A stretch of DNA of 64,000 nt, from contig NZ_BSTJ01000008.1 of NCBI RefSeq assembly GCF_030269445.1, forward strand, positions 62,001 through 126,000, read 5' to 3'. The translations under genes were made by a program, and so were the position numbers. Source of the stretch: Actinoallomurus iriomotensis (GTDB lineage: Bacteria > Actinomycetota > Actinomycetes > Streptosporangiales > Streptosporangiaceae). The stretch's first letter is position 1; each line of letters begins with the position of its first letter. The notes under the pieces are model-generated. The model had not been told where the DNA came from. It did no database searches and was given only the letters and a program-made list of their open reading frames with translations. Shown here piece by piece: positions 25,375 to 33,777 of the stretch.

Positions 25375-25592
25375 TCTGGGTCTCCCAGTCGTGCCATCTC
25401 GGCGGTGAAGGATTCCTCGGTCCAGTCGGCGCCGCCGGCCGGGCGTACACCGGTCTCGTTGAGAGCGCTGACCAGCCCGGGCAGGTCGTGCACGCCACGG
25501 CCGAAGATGGCCTCCAGCTCGTCGGCCAGCGCGTTCTCGTAGCTGGTGAGCTCGTGTCGGCGTGACTGGATCGGCTGCAGTCGCAGAGTCAT
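25371..25592 (-). CDS. Small helix-turn-helix-like protein in Rieske operon
   Basis: A 73-aa ORF starting MTLRLQPIQSRRHELTSYEN and ending RLGDPE, overlapping the Rieske gene by 4 bp. The sequence contains a helical module ELEAIFGRGVHDLPGLVSALNETGV followed by W-T-E-E-S-F-T-A-E-M-A-R-L, which looks like the small recombinase-like HTH proteins found beside aromatic oxygenases. It has no basic recognition surface I can point to, so DNA binding is doubtful; it may be an accessory protein for the oxygenase. A longer frame upstream overlaps the reductase gene and is rejected. Confidence 0.7.
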   Translation of the reverse strand: MTLRLQPIQSRRHELTSYENALADELEAIFGRGVHDLPGLVSALNETGVRPAGGADWTEESFTAEMARLGDPE

Positions 25593-25603
25593 GGGGCTTT
25601 TCC

Positions 25604-26533
25604 CTAAAGGTCCAGGACGAGTTCGGGGCTGCGGGAGCGGGAGACGCAGAGCATCATCGAGCCGCCCGCCGCCTTCTCCGCCTCGGTGAGCAGGAAGTCC
25701 CGGTGGTCGGGCTCGCCGGCGAGCACCCGCGTCTCGCACGTGCCGCAGATGCCCTCCTCACAGGAGGACGGCAGATCCATGCCGCCGGTGCGCAGCGTCT
25801 TGAGGATCGACACGCCCGGCTCCACCGTGAAGGTGCCGCCGGACCGTCCGCAGGTCACCGTGAAGGCCGTGTCGCCGCCGGCCTTCGGCGCCTCCGGCGC
25901 GCGGAAGCGCTCGACGCGCAGGCTCGACGAGTCGGGGAGCCCGGTCTCGACGGCCCGCAGCAGGGGTTCGGGCCCGCAGCAGTAGACCAGCGTGCCGGAG
26001 GGCAGGTCGCGGAGTACGCCGGCCAGGTCCGGAGGGCCGCCGGCCTCGTCGTCGGCGTGCAGGACGACGTCGCCGAGGCCGGCGAGCTCCTCGGTGAAGG
26101 CCATCCGGGCGCGCGTGGTGCCGCAGTAGAACAGGCGCCACGGCGCGCCGCGGGCCGCGAGCGACTCCGCCATCGCCTTGATCGGGGTGATCCCTATTCC
26201 GCCGGCGATGAGCAGATGAGCGGCCGCGTCTTCCAGCGCGAAGTTGTTCTTCGGCCCGTCGACCTCGATGAGGTCACCGACCCGCAGCCGCTCGTGCACG
26301 CAGGCGCTGCCGCCACGGGAGTTCTTCTCCCGTTGCACGGCCACCGCGTAGCGGGTGCGGTCCGCGGGGTCCCCGCACAGGGAGTACTCCCGTGCCAGCC
26401 CGCCGGGCAGCCGCAGCGACAGGTGCGCACCCGGCTCCCAGGCGGGGAGCCGGGCCCCCCGCGGGTCGGTGAACTCCAACCGCACCACGCCCTCGGCGAG
26501 CCAGGTCAGCTGGTGAAGGCGGAGCGTGAGCAT
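25604..26533 (-). CDS. PDR/VanB-type oxygenase reductase (FMN, NAD, [2Fe-2S])
   Basis: Electron-transfer partner of 309 aa with the class IA order: flavin-binding barrel with REYSLCGD, nucleotide domain LLIAGGIGITPIKAM and YCCGPEPLL, and a C-terminal plant-type ferredoxin with Cys in CEEGICGTCE and MMLC. It passes electrons from NAD(P)H to the Rieske oxygenase encoded 230 bp downstream. It overlaps neither neighbour but is separated from the cupin stop by a single base, so it sits in the same operon. Confidence 0.93.
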   Translation of the reverse strand: MLTLRLHQLTWLAEGVVRLEFTDPRGARLPAWEPGAHLSLRLPGGLAREYSLCGDPADRTRYAVAVQREKNSRGGSACVHERLRVGDLIEVDGPKNNFALEDAAAHLLIAGGIGITPIKAMAESLAARGAPWRLFYCGTTRARMAFTEELAGLGDVVLHADDEAGGPPDLAGVLRDLPSGTLVYCCGPEPLLRAVETGLPDSSSLRVERFRAPEAPKAGGDTAFTVTCGRSGGTFTVEPGVSILKTLRTGGMDLPSSCEEGICGTCETRVLAGEPDHRDFLLTEAEKAAGGSMMLCVSRSRSPELVLDL

Positions 26534-26534
26534 G

Positions 26535-27056
26535 TCAGTCCCGGGTGACGCCGTGCATCGCGGAGGTCGGCGGGTAGGTCGGGATCTGCGGCTTGGTCGT
26601 GCCGATGATCACGCAGAACAGCGCGTCGGTGTCGCCGATGTTGCGAAGGCTGCGGGGGACTCCGGCGGGGACCCGGATCAGGTCGCGGTAGCCGAGCACG
26701 CGGCTCGCGGTCTTCGTGCCGTCCTCGACGTCGTGCACGGTCACCTCGAGGTTGCCCTCCAGTACGAAGAAGGCCTCCTCGGCGTCGTGGTGCGTGTGCT
26801 CGGGGCCCACCGCGCCGGCCGGCAGCCGCATGTTCGAGAAGGTGAAGCCGCCGGCGGGGATGATGCGGTTGTCGGTCTCGTGGTCGCCCGTGGCGCCGGA
26901 GCCGACGTAGCGGATCTGCGCGCGGCGGAACTCGTCGCCGGCCTTGGCCTGGAAGCCGAGGGTGTCCCAGTCCTCGTACCGGCTGTCGCGGCTCGCGATG
27001 CATGAGTCGATGAGGGCGTCCAGGTCCACCGGCGCGGTGGTCGGGGTCTCGCTCAT
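26535..27056 (-). CDS. Cupin-domain protein, first gene of catabolic operon
   Basis: A 173-aa protein with a single cupin barrel at about residues 70-150. Motif 1 is H-T-H-H-D-A-E-E-A-F-F-V-L-E-G and motif 2 PAGVPRSLRNIGDTD. Motif 1 keeps three His and the Glu for metal binding; motif 2 lacks the usual His. It could be a dioxygenase, an isomerase or a small-molecule sensor. It is the promoter-proximal gene of the operon that runs to 18096, and phased repeats lie directly upstream. Confidence 0.8.
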   Translation of the reverse strand: MSETPTTAPVDLDALIDSCIASRDSRYEDWDTLGFQAKAGDEFRRAQIRYVGSGATGDHETDNRIIPAGGFTFSNMRLPAGAVGPEHTHHDAEEAFFVLEGNLEVTVHDVEDGTKTASRVLGYRDLIRVPAGVPRSLRNIGDTDALFCVIIGTTKPQIPTYPPTSAMHGVTRD

Positions 27057-27102
27057 GGGTGTTGCCCTGCCTTCCAGGTTCGCGGGCTTATTAGCTTAGT
27101 GC

Positions 27103-27155
27103 CAAGATATTATCTGACAAGCTATCAACGAACAAGCTTCCTAGCGCTAAGTAAT
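27103..27155 (+). promoter_or_regulatory. Phased 15-bp repeats and MarR-type site before cupin operon
   Basis: Elements CAAGATAT (27103), CAAGCTAT (27118), CAAGCTTC (27133) and TAAGTAAT (27148) recur at exactly 15-bp steps. Overlapping them is CCTAGCGCTAAG (27140-27151), matching the CTTA-GCnn-TAAG operator of two other island promoters. All sit 47-99 bp upstream of the cupin start. Confidence 0.6.
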
Positions 27156-27195
27156 TTGGGTGCGGTTCCGCGCGTGTCGTCGAGATCCGTGCAGT

Positions 27196-29478
27196 TCAGC
27201 GGCGGTGCAGGGCGTTGAACACGCGTTCCGGAGAGAGCGGCAGCGCAGTGACCCGTACACCCGTGGCGTCGTGCACGGCGTTGGCGATCGCGGCGGCCAC
27301 GGGGACCATGGCGCCCTCGCCGGCGCCCTTGGCGCCGAACGGGCCCGGCCCGTGTCCCTGCTCCTGCGTGACGGAGACGAACCGCTCCGGCAGGTCCTCG
27401 GCCATCGGCACGCGGTAGTCCAGCGCCTCGCCGTTCAGCAGCGCGCTCCCGTCGTAACGCATCTCCTCGAACAGCGCCTGACCCAGCCCCATCACGGCCG
27501 CGCCCTCGTCCTGGCCCCGGCAGACCAGCTTGTTGATCGCCTTGCCGACGTCACCGCTGGCGACGAGCTGCAGCACGGTGACCTTGCCGGTGTCCGGGTC
27601 GACCTCCACCTCGGCGCCCGCCCAGCCGATCTCCCAGAACACACAGGGCGCGTCCAGCGGCGCCTCGGGGGAGTTGGGCGCCTTGAAGAACCCCTCGCCG
27701 GAGAACTCGTAACCGGTGCCGCCGAACACCTTCATGATCAAGCCCGGCAGCGGTGTGGGTGCCTCGTCGCCGCGCCGTACCGCCCAGTTCTCCAGCGTCA
27801 GGGCGGTCGCCTCGCAGCCGAGCTGCCGCGCGGCGAACTCCAGCACCTGGGCCCTGACGGCCTCCGCCGCGCGCAGCACGGCCCGTCCCATCACGGTCAT
27901 GCCCGACGACGCGTTGGTCCCCTGGTCGAAGGGCGTGACGTCGGTGTTGATCGGGGCGTACGCCACCTGTTCGAGCGGGACGCCGAGCACCTCGGCGGCG
28001 ACCTGGCACAGAGTGGTGGAGGCGCCCTGCCCGATCTCGACGGTGCCGGAGTTGACGTAGACGGCGCCGTTGGCGGTGACCTTCACCCTCGCCTGCGCGG
28101 GCTTGTTCACGCCGCCGCCGTCCTTGAACCCGATGGCCAGGCCCATGCCTCGGTTCGGCGTCCGTGCCCGCCGGTGGTAGCCCAGCTCGCCGGCGACCGT
28201 GTCCAGCCCCTCGGCCAGGTCGCTGTCGATGCCGCTCTCGCCCGGCACGAACGGCTCGCCGAGCCGCTTGAGGTTCTTGATCCGCAGCTCGTACGGGTCC
28301 ATGCCGAGCCGTCGCGCGATCATGTCCACCTGGCTCTCGCCGGCCCAGGTCGACTGGGTGGCGCCGAACCCCCGGAAGGGCCCGGCCGGCGTCGTCGTGG
28401 TCATCACGCACGCGCAGGAGGACTTGACGTGCGTCCAGCGGTACGGTCCGGGCATCCGGTAGGCGGCCTTCTCGGCGACCAGCGGGCTGCCGTCGGAGTA
28501 GGCCCCCGCGTCGAGCAGCACCTCGCTCTCCCGGGCGACGAACGTCCCGTCGGCCTTCACACCGGTCTTCACCTTCAGCACCGCCGCGTGCTGGCTGAGG
28601 GTGAGGAAGCCCTCTTCGGTGGTCAGGCAGTAGCGCACCGGCCGGCCGGCCATGCGCGACAGCAGGATGGCGATCGGCTCGGTCTTGCAGTTGTGCTTGG
28701 CGCCGAACCCGCCGCCCACGTACGGCACGTGGACCCGGATCCGGTTCTCGCCGACCCGCAGCACCCGGGCCAGCTCCTTGCGCAGCGGGAACGGGTTCTG
28801 GGTCGAGCTCCAGATCTCGATCTGCTCACCGCGCACGTCGGCGACGGTGACGAACGGCTCCAGGTGGAAGTGGTTCATGCGGGAGAACGCGAAGGTGTCC
28901 TCGAAGACGTGGTCGCACTCCTGCCACACGTCCGCGGGGCCGGTCGCGTAGCGGAACTCGTAGCAGACGTTCCGGCGCGGCCGCAGGTGCCCCGAGGCGC
29001 CCGTGCCGTACGGCGGGACGATCCCGGGCGGCGCCTCCTCGAACAGCTCCGGCGCGTCCTCGGCGAGCGCGGCGGTGACGTCCGGCACGTCGGGCAGCGG
29101 TTCGTAGACCACGTCGATGAGCTCCAGCGCCCGCAGCGCGGTCGCCTCGTCCTCCGCCGCGACCGCCGCCACCACGTCGCCCACGTAGCGCACCTTGTCC
29201 ATCGCGACGACCGGCTGGTCCTTGATGAAGTATCCGTAGGTCGGGGAGAGACCGGCGAGCTCGTCGCGCGTGAGCACGGCGTGCACGCCCGCCAGCGCCC
29301 GCGCCCGGGTCGCGTCGACCGACCGCAGACGTGCGTGCGCGTGCGGGCTGCGCAGCACCTTGGCATGGAGCATCCCGGGCAGCCGGACGTCGGCGGTGTA
29401 CAGCGCGCCGCCGGTCACCTTGGCGGCCGCGTCGTGCCGTCGCGCGCTGGTGCCGACCGCGGCGGGCTGGTTCGTCAC
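27196..29478 (-). CDS. Xanthine dehydrogenase-family molybdopterin-binding subunit
   Basis: Large catalytic subunit of a molybdenum hydroxylase, 760 aa. It shows the first Moco contacts in YVGGGFGAKHNCKTEP, PFRGFGATQSTWAGE, EIGQGASTTLCQVAAEVLG and the catalytic Glu in GAKGAGEGAM near the C-terminus. Family members hydroxylate heteroaromatics such as xanthine, nicotinate, quinoline or isoquinoline using water as oxygen source. Substrate is undetermined. GTG start at 29478 overlaps the small subunit stop. Gene order FAD, Fe-S, Mo matches the CoxMSL/NdhFSL style. No sulfuration (XdhC) or Moco genes are nearby. Confidence 0.93.
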   Translation of the reverse strand: MTNQPAAVGTSARRHDAAAKVTGGALYTADVRLPGMLHAKVLRSPHAHARLRSVDATRARALAGVHAVLTRDELAGLSPTYGYFIKDQPVVAMDKVRYVGDVVAAVAAEDEATALRALELIDVVYEPLPDVPDVTAALAEDAPELFEEAPPGIVPPYGTGASGHLRPRRNVCYEFRYATGPADVWQECDHVFEDTFAFSRMNHFHLEPFVTVADVRGEQIEIWSSTQNPFPLRKELARVLRVGENRIRVHVPYVGGGFGAKHNCKTEPIAILLSRMAGRPVRYCLTTEEGFLTLSQHAAVLKVKTGVKADGTFVARESEVLLDAGAYSDGSPLVAEKAAYRMPGPYRWTHVKSSCACVMTTTTPAGPFRGFGATQSTWAGESQVDMIARRLGMDPYELRIKNLKRLGEPFVPGESGIDSDLAEGLDTVAGELGYHRRARTPNRGMGLAIGFKDGGGVNKPAQARVKVTANGAVYVNSGTVEIGQGASTTLCQVAAEVLGVPLEQVAYAPINTDVTPFDQGTNASSGMTVMGRAVLRAAEAVRAQVLEFAARQLGCEATALTLENWAVRRGDEAPTPLPGLIMKVFGGTGYEFSGEGFFKAPNSPEAPLDAPCVFWEIGWAGAEVEVDPDTGKVTVLQLVASGDVGKAINKLVCRGQDEGAAVMGLGQALFEEMRYDGSALLNGEALDYRVPMAEDLPERFVSVTQEQGHGPGPFGAKGAGEGAMVPVAAAIANAVHDATGVRVTALPLSPERVFNALHRR

Positions 29479-29960
29479 GGCTGCTCCTCACGGCTGAGCT
29501 CGGCCGCGCGGCGCACCGAATCGACGATCATCTGGTAGCCGGTGCAGCGGCAGACGTTGGAGGAGATCCAGGAGCGGATCCGCTCGTCATCCGGCTCCGG
29601 GTGTGCCCGCAGCAGGGCGGTCGTCAGCATGACCATGCCCGGCGTGCAGTAGCCGCACTGGAAACCGCCGCACTCCGCGAACGCCCGCTGCACGGGGCCG
29701 AGCCCGCCCTCGCGTCCCTGGCCGTCGATCGTCTCCACGGCGGCGCCGTCCACGCTGAAGGCGAAGACGCCGCACGAGGCGGCCGGCGTCCCGTCGACCA
29801 GGATCGTGCAGGCGCCGCAGACACCGCGTTCGCAGGAGGCCTTCACCCCGGTCAGGGCGTGGCGATCGCGCAGCAGGTCGAGGAGCACCGTGTTCGGTGC
29901 GATCTCCTCGCTCCGCCGCACTCCGTCGACCTCGAAGTCGATCGAGACGCGCGAGCTCAC
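29475..29960 (-). CDS. Xanthine dehydrogenase-family [2Fe-2S] small subunit
   Basis: Iron-sulfur subunit of 161 aa with two clusters: a plant-type site CERGVCGACTILVDG...SC and a helical site CGYCTPGMVM...NVCRCTGY. It relays electrons from the Mo centre to FAD. GTG start at 29960 (VSSRVSIDFEVDG) overlaps the FAD-subunit stop; a longer frame upstream is antiphase within that gene. Together with the flanking genes it forms a coupled three-gene hydroxylase operon. Confidence 0.94.
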   Translation of the reverse strand: MSSRVSIDFEVDGVRRSEEIAPNTVLLDLLRDRHALTGVKASCERGVCGACTILVDGTPAASCGVFAFSVDGAAVETIDGQGREGGLGPVQRAFAECGGFQCGYCTPGMVMLTTALLRAHPEPDDERIRSWISSNVCRCTGYQMIVDSVRRAAELSREEQP

Positions 29961-30778
29961 CGCGGGTCCTCCTCTCCGGCCGTGAAACGGCCCAGCAGCC
30001 TGCCCAGCAGGACACCGGCCGCGTGCCGGCGATAGTCGGCGCTCCCGGCGGCGTCGCCGATCTCGTCCGGGAGCGCGGCGGCCAGCCGGGCGGGATCGAT
30101 GCCCGGCTCGCCCTCGACGGTGAAGGGACGGGTGTACTCCGAACCCACGCTCAGCCGTACGGTCCCACCGCGGACGGCGGCGGCCACGGTCAGCAGCGGC
30201 CGCAGCGAGCGCTCGTAGCCGAACCACACGCCGGGCACGTCGGGGATCCGGATGGTGTGCAGCAGTGCCCCGTGCGGCTCCCGCCGTTGCCAGAGGTCCG
30301 CCGGGGACAGCACGACCGCGCCGTCCGGGGTGGCGAAGTCCAGGTTCGCGCCGAGCGCGTCGAGCATTATCGACATCTCATAGCGGGTGCGACGCGCCAT
30401 GACGTTGCCGCCGATGGTGGCCCGCTGCCGGATCCTGTGGTTGGCGATCCGGGCCCAGGCCGCGGCGAACCCGGGCAGGGCCGCGCGGACGGCGGCGTCG
30501 CCCGAGCCGGCGTGGTGGCCGACCGCCGCGCCGATCGCCAGGGTCGCGCCGTCCCGGTCGATCCGGCCGAGTTCGGGAATCCGGTCGAGTGAGACGAGGC
30601 GGGTGCAGTCGAGGCCCTCGCGGAACCGGGCGAACAGGTCGGTGCAGCCCTGCGCGTACACCGCGCCCCCGGTGGCCCCGGCGGCGACCGCCTCGGCGAT
30701 CGTGCGCGGACGGTGCAGGTCGAAATCCGGGATGGTGCGCTGGGTGGGCGCGACCAGGCCGGCGGGGAGCAAGCGCAT
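29957..30778 (-). CDS. Xanthine dehydrogenase-family FAD-binding subunit
   Basis: FAD-binding (CoxM/NdhF-type) subunit of 273 aa. Characteristic motifs are AQGCTDLFARFREGL for the FAD pyrophosphate and RATIGGNVMARR for the second FAD loop. The ATG at 30778 has AGGAGG 9 nt upstream, preferred over a GTG at 30832 that would fall among regulatory sequence. First gene of the hydroxylase operon; a CTTAGCTATAAG site lies 65 bp upstream in the region shared with the divergent MarR gene. Confidence 0.92.
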   Translation of the reverse strand: MRLLPAGLVAPTQRTIPDFDLHRPRTIAEAVAAGATGGAVYAQGCTDLFARFREGLDCTRLVSLDRIPELGRIDRDGATLAIGAAVGHHAGSGDAAVRAALPGFAAAWARIANHRIRQRATIGGNVMARRTRYEMSIMLDALGANLDFATPDGAVVLSPADLWQRREPHGALLHTIRIPDVPGVWFGYERSLRPLLTVAAAVRGGTVRLSVGSEYTRPFTVEGEPGIDPARLAAALPDEIGDAAGSADYRRHAAGVLLGRLLGRFTAGEEDPR

Positions 30779-30842
30779 TCGTCCTTGCCTCCTGACTTTG
30801 CGTGAAAGCAGGACCGACATCGCGTCTGCCACGCGAAATAAG

Positions 30843-30854
30843 CTTAGCTATAAG
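30843..30854. promoter_or_regulatory. MarR-type operator between hydroxylase operon and MarR gene
   Basis: CTTAGCTATAAG has arms CTTA/TAAG around GCTA, the same form as CTTAGCGCTAAG before the aldehyde dehydrogenase and CCTAGCGCTAAG before the cupin operon. It sits in a locally A/T-rich intergenic segment. Confidence 0.6.
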
Positions 30855-30994
30855 TAAGTTATCGGTGAGATTTCTAGCATCGGCCCGCGGTTCGCACAAG
30901 AGGCGGGCCCGCGCGGATGGAAGCGCTGTACCTTAGGTCTCAGACATCTTTCGACGGATCAGGGTGCCGGAAGGAGGAGGGGCGAGTCGGCCGG

Positions 30995-31567
30995 GTGCCG
31001 TCTTCCCGACCAGCGATGACGCGCAGATCTTCTCCAGGTCGGCCCGACGCGGTGGACCTGATCCTGGAGCAGTGGGCACGGGAGCTGCCTGCCCTGGACG
31101 CCTCGCCGATGGAGGTCCTCGGCCGGCTGCACCGCAGCTTCCTTCGCTACCAGGGTCTGGTGGCCGAGCTCTTCGACCGCCACGGGCTCAACATGGCCGC
31201 CTTCGACGTGCTCGCCGCGCTGCGCCGCTCCGGCGCGCCGTACCGCAGGACGGCGGGTGAGCTCGCCCAGATCGCACTGGTCACGACGGGGGGCATCACG
31301 CTGCGCCTCGACCGGCTGGAGTCCGCGGGTCTGGTCACCCGGGAGCGCGACTCCGACGACCGGCGGGTCGTCTTCGCCCAGCTCACCGACAAGGGCCTCG
31401 ACGTGGTCAACACCGTCGCCAAGGCGCACTTTGCCAATGAGGACCGCATGCTGGCGGGACTCAACGAGGCCGAGCGGCGTCAGCTCGGCCTGCTGCTCAG
31501 CAAGCTGGAGCGCTCGCTGGAGCACGCCGAGCAGCACCCGCCCGCCGCCGCGGCGGGCGAGGCCTGA
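30995..31567 (+). CDS. MarR-family transcriptional regulator of the catabolic island
   Basis: Winged-helix regulator of about 190 aa. Core motifs: LNMAAFDVLAALRRSG, TAGELAQIALVTTGGITLRLDRLESAGLVTRE and wing DSDDRRVVFAQLT. The start is uncertain: GTG at 30995 has AAGGAGGAGG upstream at a long spacing, whereas ATG at 31016 has none; an ATG at 30917 would overlap promoter DNA. Divergent from the molybdenum-hydroxylase operon. It shares the module P-D-L-I-L-E-Q-W-A-R-E-L-P-x-L-D-A-S-P-M with the MarR at 33166, so the two are probably paralogues. Confidence 0.87.
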   Translation: MPSSRPAMTRRSSPGRPDAVDLILEQWARELPALDASPMEVLGRLHRSFLRYQGLVAELFDRHGLNMAAFDVLAALRRSGAPYRRTAGELAQIALVTTGGITLRLDRLESAGLVTRERDSDDRRVVFAQLTDKGLDVVNTVAKAHFANEDRMLAGLNEAERRQLGLLLSKLERSLEHAEQHPPAAAAGEA

Positions 31568-31580
31568 CCCGGTCCAGGTC

Positions 31581-33056
31581 TCAGACGCCCGCCCAGGGCA
31601 GGGGATCTTCGGTGAGCCCCCAGTAGAGGCTCTTCTGCCGGGTGTAGGAGCGGATGCCCTCGCGTCCCTTCTCCGTGCCGAGGCCGCTTCCCTTCAGGCC
31701 GCTGAACGGCGTGGAGATGCTGAACTGCTTGTAGGTGTTGATCCACACCGTCCCCGCCTCGATCCGGCGGCCCACCCGCCACGCGGTCCGATAGTCACCG
31801 GTCCAGATGCCGCAGGCCAGGCCGTACACGGTGTCGTTGGCCTGGGCGACGAGGTCCTCCTCGTCGGCGAACGGCAGGGCCACCAGCACCGGACCGAAGA
31901 TCTCCTCCTGGCAGGTGGCCGAGTCGTTGGCCAGCCCGTCGAGGATGGTCGGCAGATAGTAGGCGCCGGCCGCGTACTCCGGTCCGTCCGGCACTCCGCC
32001 GCCGCAGAGCACCCGGGCGCCCTCCTCGCGGGCGCGGTCGACCATGGCGGCCACCTTGTCGCGATGGGCGTGCGTCACCATCGGGGCGACCTGCGTGGCC
32101 GGGTCGGTGCCCGGGCCGATCCGCAGCTTCTCGGTGTGCCGCACGAGCCGGTCGAGCACCTCGTCGTAGACGTCGGCGTGGATGAACACGCGCGATCCCG
32201 CGATGCAGCTCTGACCCGACGAGGAGAAGATCCCGAACAGCACCCCGGCGACCGTCTGGTCGAGGTCGGCGTCGGGGAAGACGATCGTCGGCGACTTGCC
32301 GCCGAGTTCGAGCGACACCGGCATGATCTTCTCGGCGGCCGCCGCGCCGATGGTCCGGCCCGTGGCCGTGCCGCCGGTGAACGTCACCTTCCCCACGCCG
32401 GGATGGCGCACGATGGCGTCGCCGATGGTCCGTCCGGGGCCGGGCAGCACCGACAGCAGCCCGGCGGGCAGTCCGGCGTCGGTGATCAGTCTGCCGAGGG
32501 CGAGGGAGACGAGCGGAGTCCACTCGGCCGGCTTGAGCACGACGGCGTTGCCGGCGGCCAGCGCGGGGGCGAGCTTCTGCGCGTCGCTGGCGATCGGCGA
32601 GTTCCACGGGGTGATGGCGCCGACGACGCCGATCGGTTCGTGCACGCTCATGGTGAGGTACGGCCCGCGGGGCGGGGTGAGCGCCTCCTCCGCGGTCTCC
32701 AGGGCGGCGGCGAAGTAGCGGAACGTGCCGGCCGCACTCGCCACCAGCGCCCGTGTCTCATTGATCGACTTGCCGGTGTCCGCGGTCTGCAGCCGGGCCA
32801 GGTCCTCGGCCCGCTCGGTGATGAGGTCGGAGATCCTCGTCAGGAACTTGCTCCGCTCGTGCGGCAGCAGATCGCGCCAGGCCGGATCGGCGGCGGCCCG
32901 GTGGCCCGCCGCCACCGCCAGTTCCACGTCTTCGGCGTCCGCGCCGTGAACGGCGGCGATGAGCGCGCCGGTCGCGGGATCGCGGGTCTCGATGAGAGCG
33001 CCGGCGCCCCGGCGCCAGTCGCCGCCGACGAGGATCTCATCCCTGATCTGGTCCAT
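31581..33056 (-). CDS. NAD(P)-dependent aldehyde dehydrogenase
   Basis: Aldehyde dehydrogenase of 491 aa in the betaine/phenylacetaldehyde/hydroxymuconic-semialdehyde group. Catalytic Cys in SSGQSCIAGSR and general-base Glu in SLELGGKSP; NAD motif FTGGTATGR and anchor PWNSP. Its likely task is oxidation of an aldehyde released by ring cleavage or side-chain removal, since it lies within the island and has the same operator as the other units. It converges on the MarR gene at 31567 and is monocistronic. Confidence 0.93.
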   Translation of the reverse strand: MDQIRDEILVGGDWRRGAGALIETRDPATGALIAAVHGADAEDVELAVAAGHRAAADPAWRDLLPHERSKFLTRISDLITERAEDLARLQTADTGKSINETRALVASAAGTFRYFAAALETAEEALTPPRGPYLTMSVHEPIGVVGAITPWNSPIASDAQKLAPALAAGNAVVLKPAEWTPLVSLALGRLITDAGLPAGLLSVLPGPGRTIGDAIVRHPGVGKVTFTGGTATGRTIGAAAAEKIMPVSLELGGKSPTIVFPDADLDQTVAGVLFGIFSSSGQSCIAGSRVFIHADVYDEVLDRLVRHTEKLRIGPGTDPATQVAPMVTHAHRDKVAAMVDRAREEGARVLCGGGVPDGPEYAAGAYYLPTILDGLANDSATCQEEIFGPVLVALPFADEEDLVAQANDTVYGLACGIWTGDYRTAWRVGRRIEAGTVWINTYKQFSISTPFSGLKGSGLGTEKGREGIRSYTRQKSLYWGLTEDPLPWAGV

Positions 33057-33091
33057 GAAGTCCGCCTTCCACCGAATGACGTGGCGGATAT

Positions 33092-33107
33092 ACCTTAGCG
33101 CTAAGGT
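33092..33107. promoter_or_regulatory. 16-bp palindrome operator before aldehyde dehydrogenase
   Basis: Perfect palindrome ACCTTAGCGCTAAGGT, 36 bp upstream of the aldehyde dehydrogenase start. Its core CTTAGCGCTAAG is the best copy of the site found in two other island promoters. Confidence 0.7.
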
Positions 33108-33165
33108 TTTAGGCGATGTGTGGGGCCGGTCGGTGGTCCTCCGGCGCCTCGCGGTCCGGGGTGGT

Positions 33166-33726
33166 TCACACGACGCGGCGCGCCGTGCGTGCCCTGCGGG
33201 GCCGGGGAGCCTGCGGACCGCCGGGAGTCCTTCTGGCCACCGCGGCCTGCAGGGCCTCCTCCAGTGTGGCGAGGGCCGCGGCGACGCGGTCGCGCTCCTC
33301 CTGGGACAGGTCGCCGAGCAGGGACTCCTCGTTGGCCAGGTGCAGGGCGAAGATCTCGTCGATGCGCTTCACGCCGTCCGGCGTCAGCTCGGCGTACATG
33401 ACCCGACGATCGGTGGGGTGCGGGGTGCGCCGGATCCAGCCCTGTGCCTCCAGGCTGTCGAGGCGGCCGGTCATCGCTCCCGTGGACAGCAGTGAGGACT
33501 CCGCGAGCTCGGAGGGGGTCTTGCGGTACGGGTGCCCGCTGCGGCGAAGGTTGGCCAGCAGGTCGAAGGACTTGGGCGTCAGGCCGTGGGGCGCAAGGAA
33601 CACCTCAAGCTCGTGGCGCGACAGCTGGTCCACCCGGCGTACGCGACCGAACACGCCGATCGGCGATGCGTCCAGGTCGGGTCGCTCACGTCGCCAGTCC
33701 TCGAGAACCCTCTCGACCGCTTCCAT
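33166..33726 (-). CDS. MarR-family transcriptional regulator, second in island
   Basis: Regulator of 186 aa: LTPKSFDLLANLRRSG, TPSELAESSLLSTGAMTGRLDSLEAQGWIRRTPHPTDRRVMYAELT forms the winged helix, with a basic C-terminal tail (RPRRARTARR). The ATG at 33726 is chosen because the upstream ATG at 33795 lies inside the repeated operator. It is divergent from the ABC uptake operon with phased CAAGATAT repeats between them. It likely represses the ABC operon and itself, and perhaps other promoters with the same repeat. Confidence 0.88.
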   Translation of the reverse strand: MEAVERVLEDWRRERPDLDASPIGVFGRVRRVDQLSRHELEVFLAPHGLTPKSFDLLANLRRSGHPYRKTPSELAESSLLSTGAMTGRLDSLEAQGWIRRTPHPTDRRVMYAELTPDGVKRIDEIFALHLANEESLLGDLSQEERDRVAAALATLEEALQAAVARRTPGGPQAPRPRRARTARRVV

Positions 33727-33777
33727 GACACCGTCCGTCCGGCTGGGGCGAAATCCGCCGGGGAAGACTATCGGAAC

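Noticed and set aside
27160-29538. 792-aa plus-strand open frame across the molybdenum-hydroxylase subunit
   Set aside because: Antisense shadow of a gene with intact Moco motifs; the translation is Arg/Gly/His-rich with no recognised domain.
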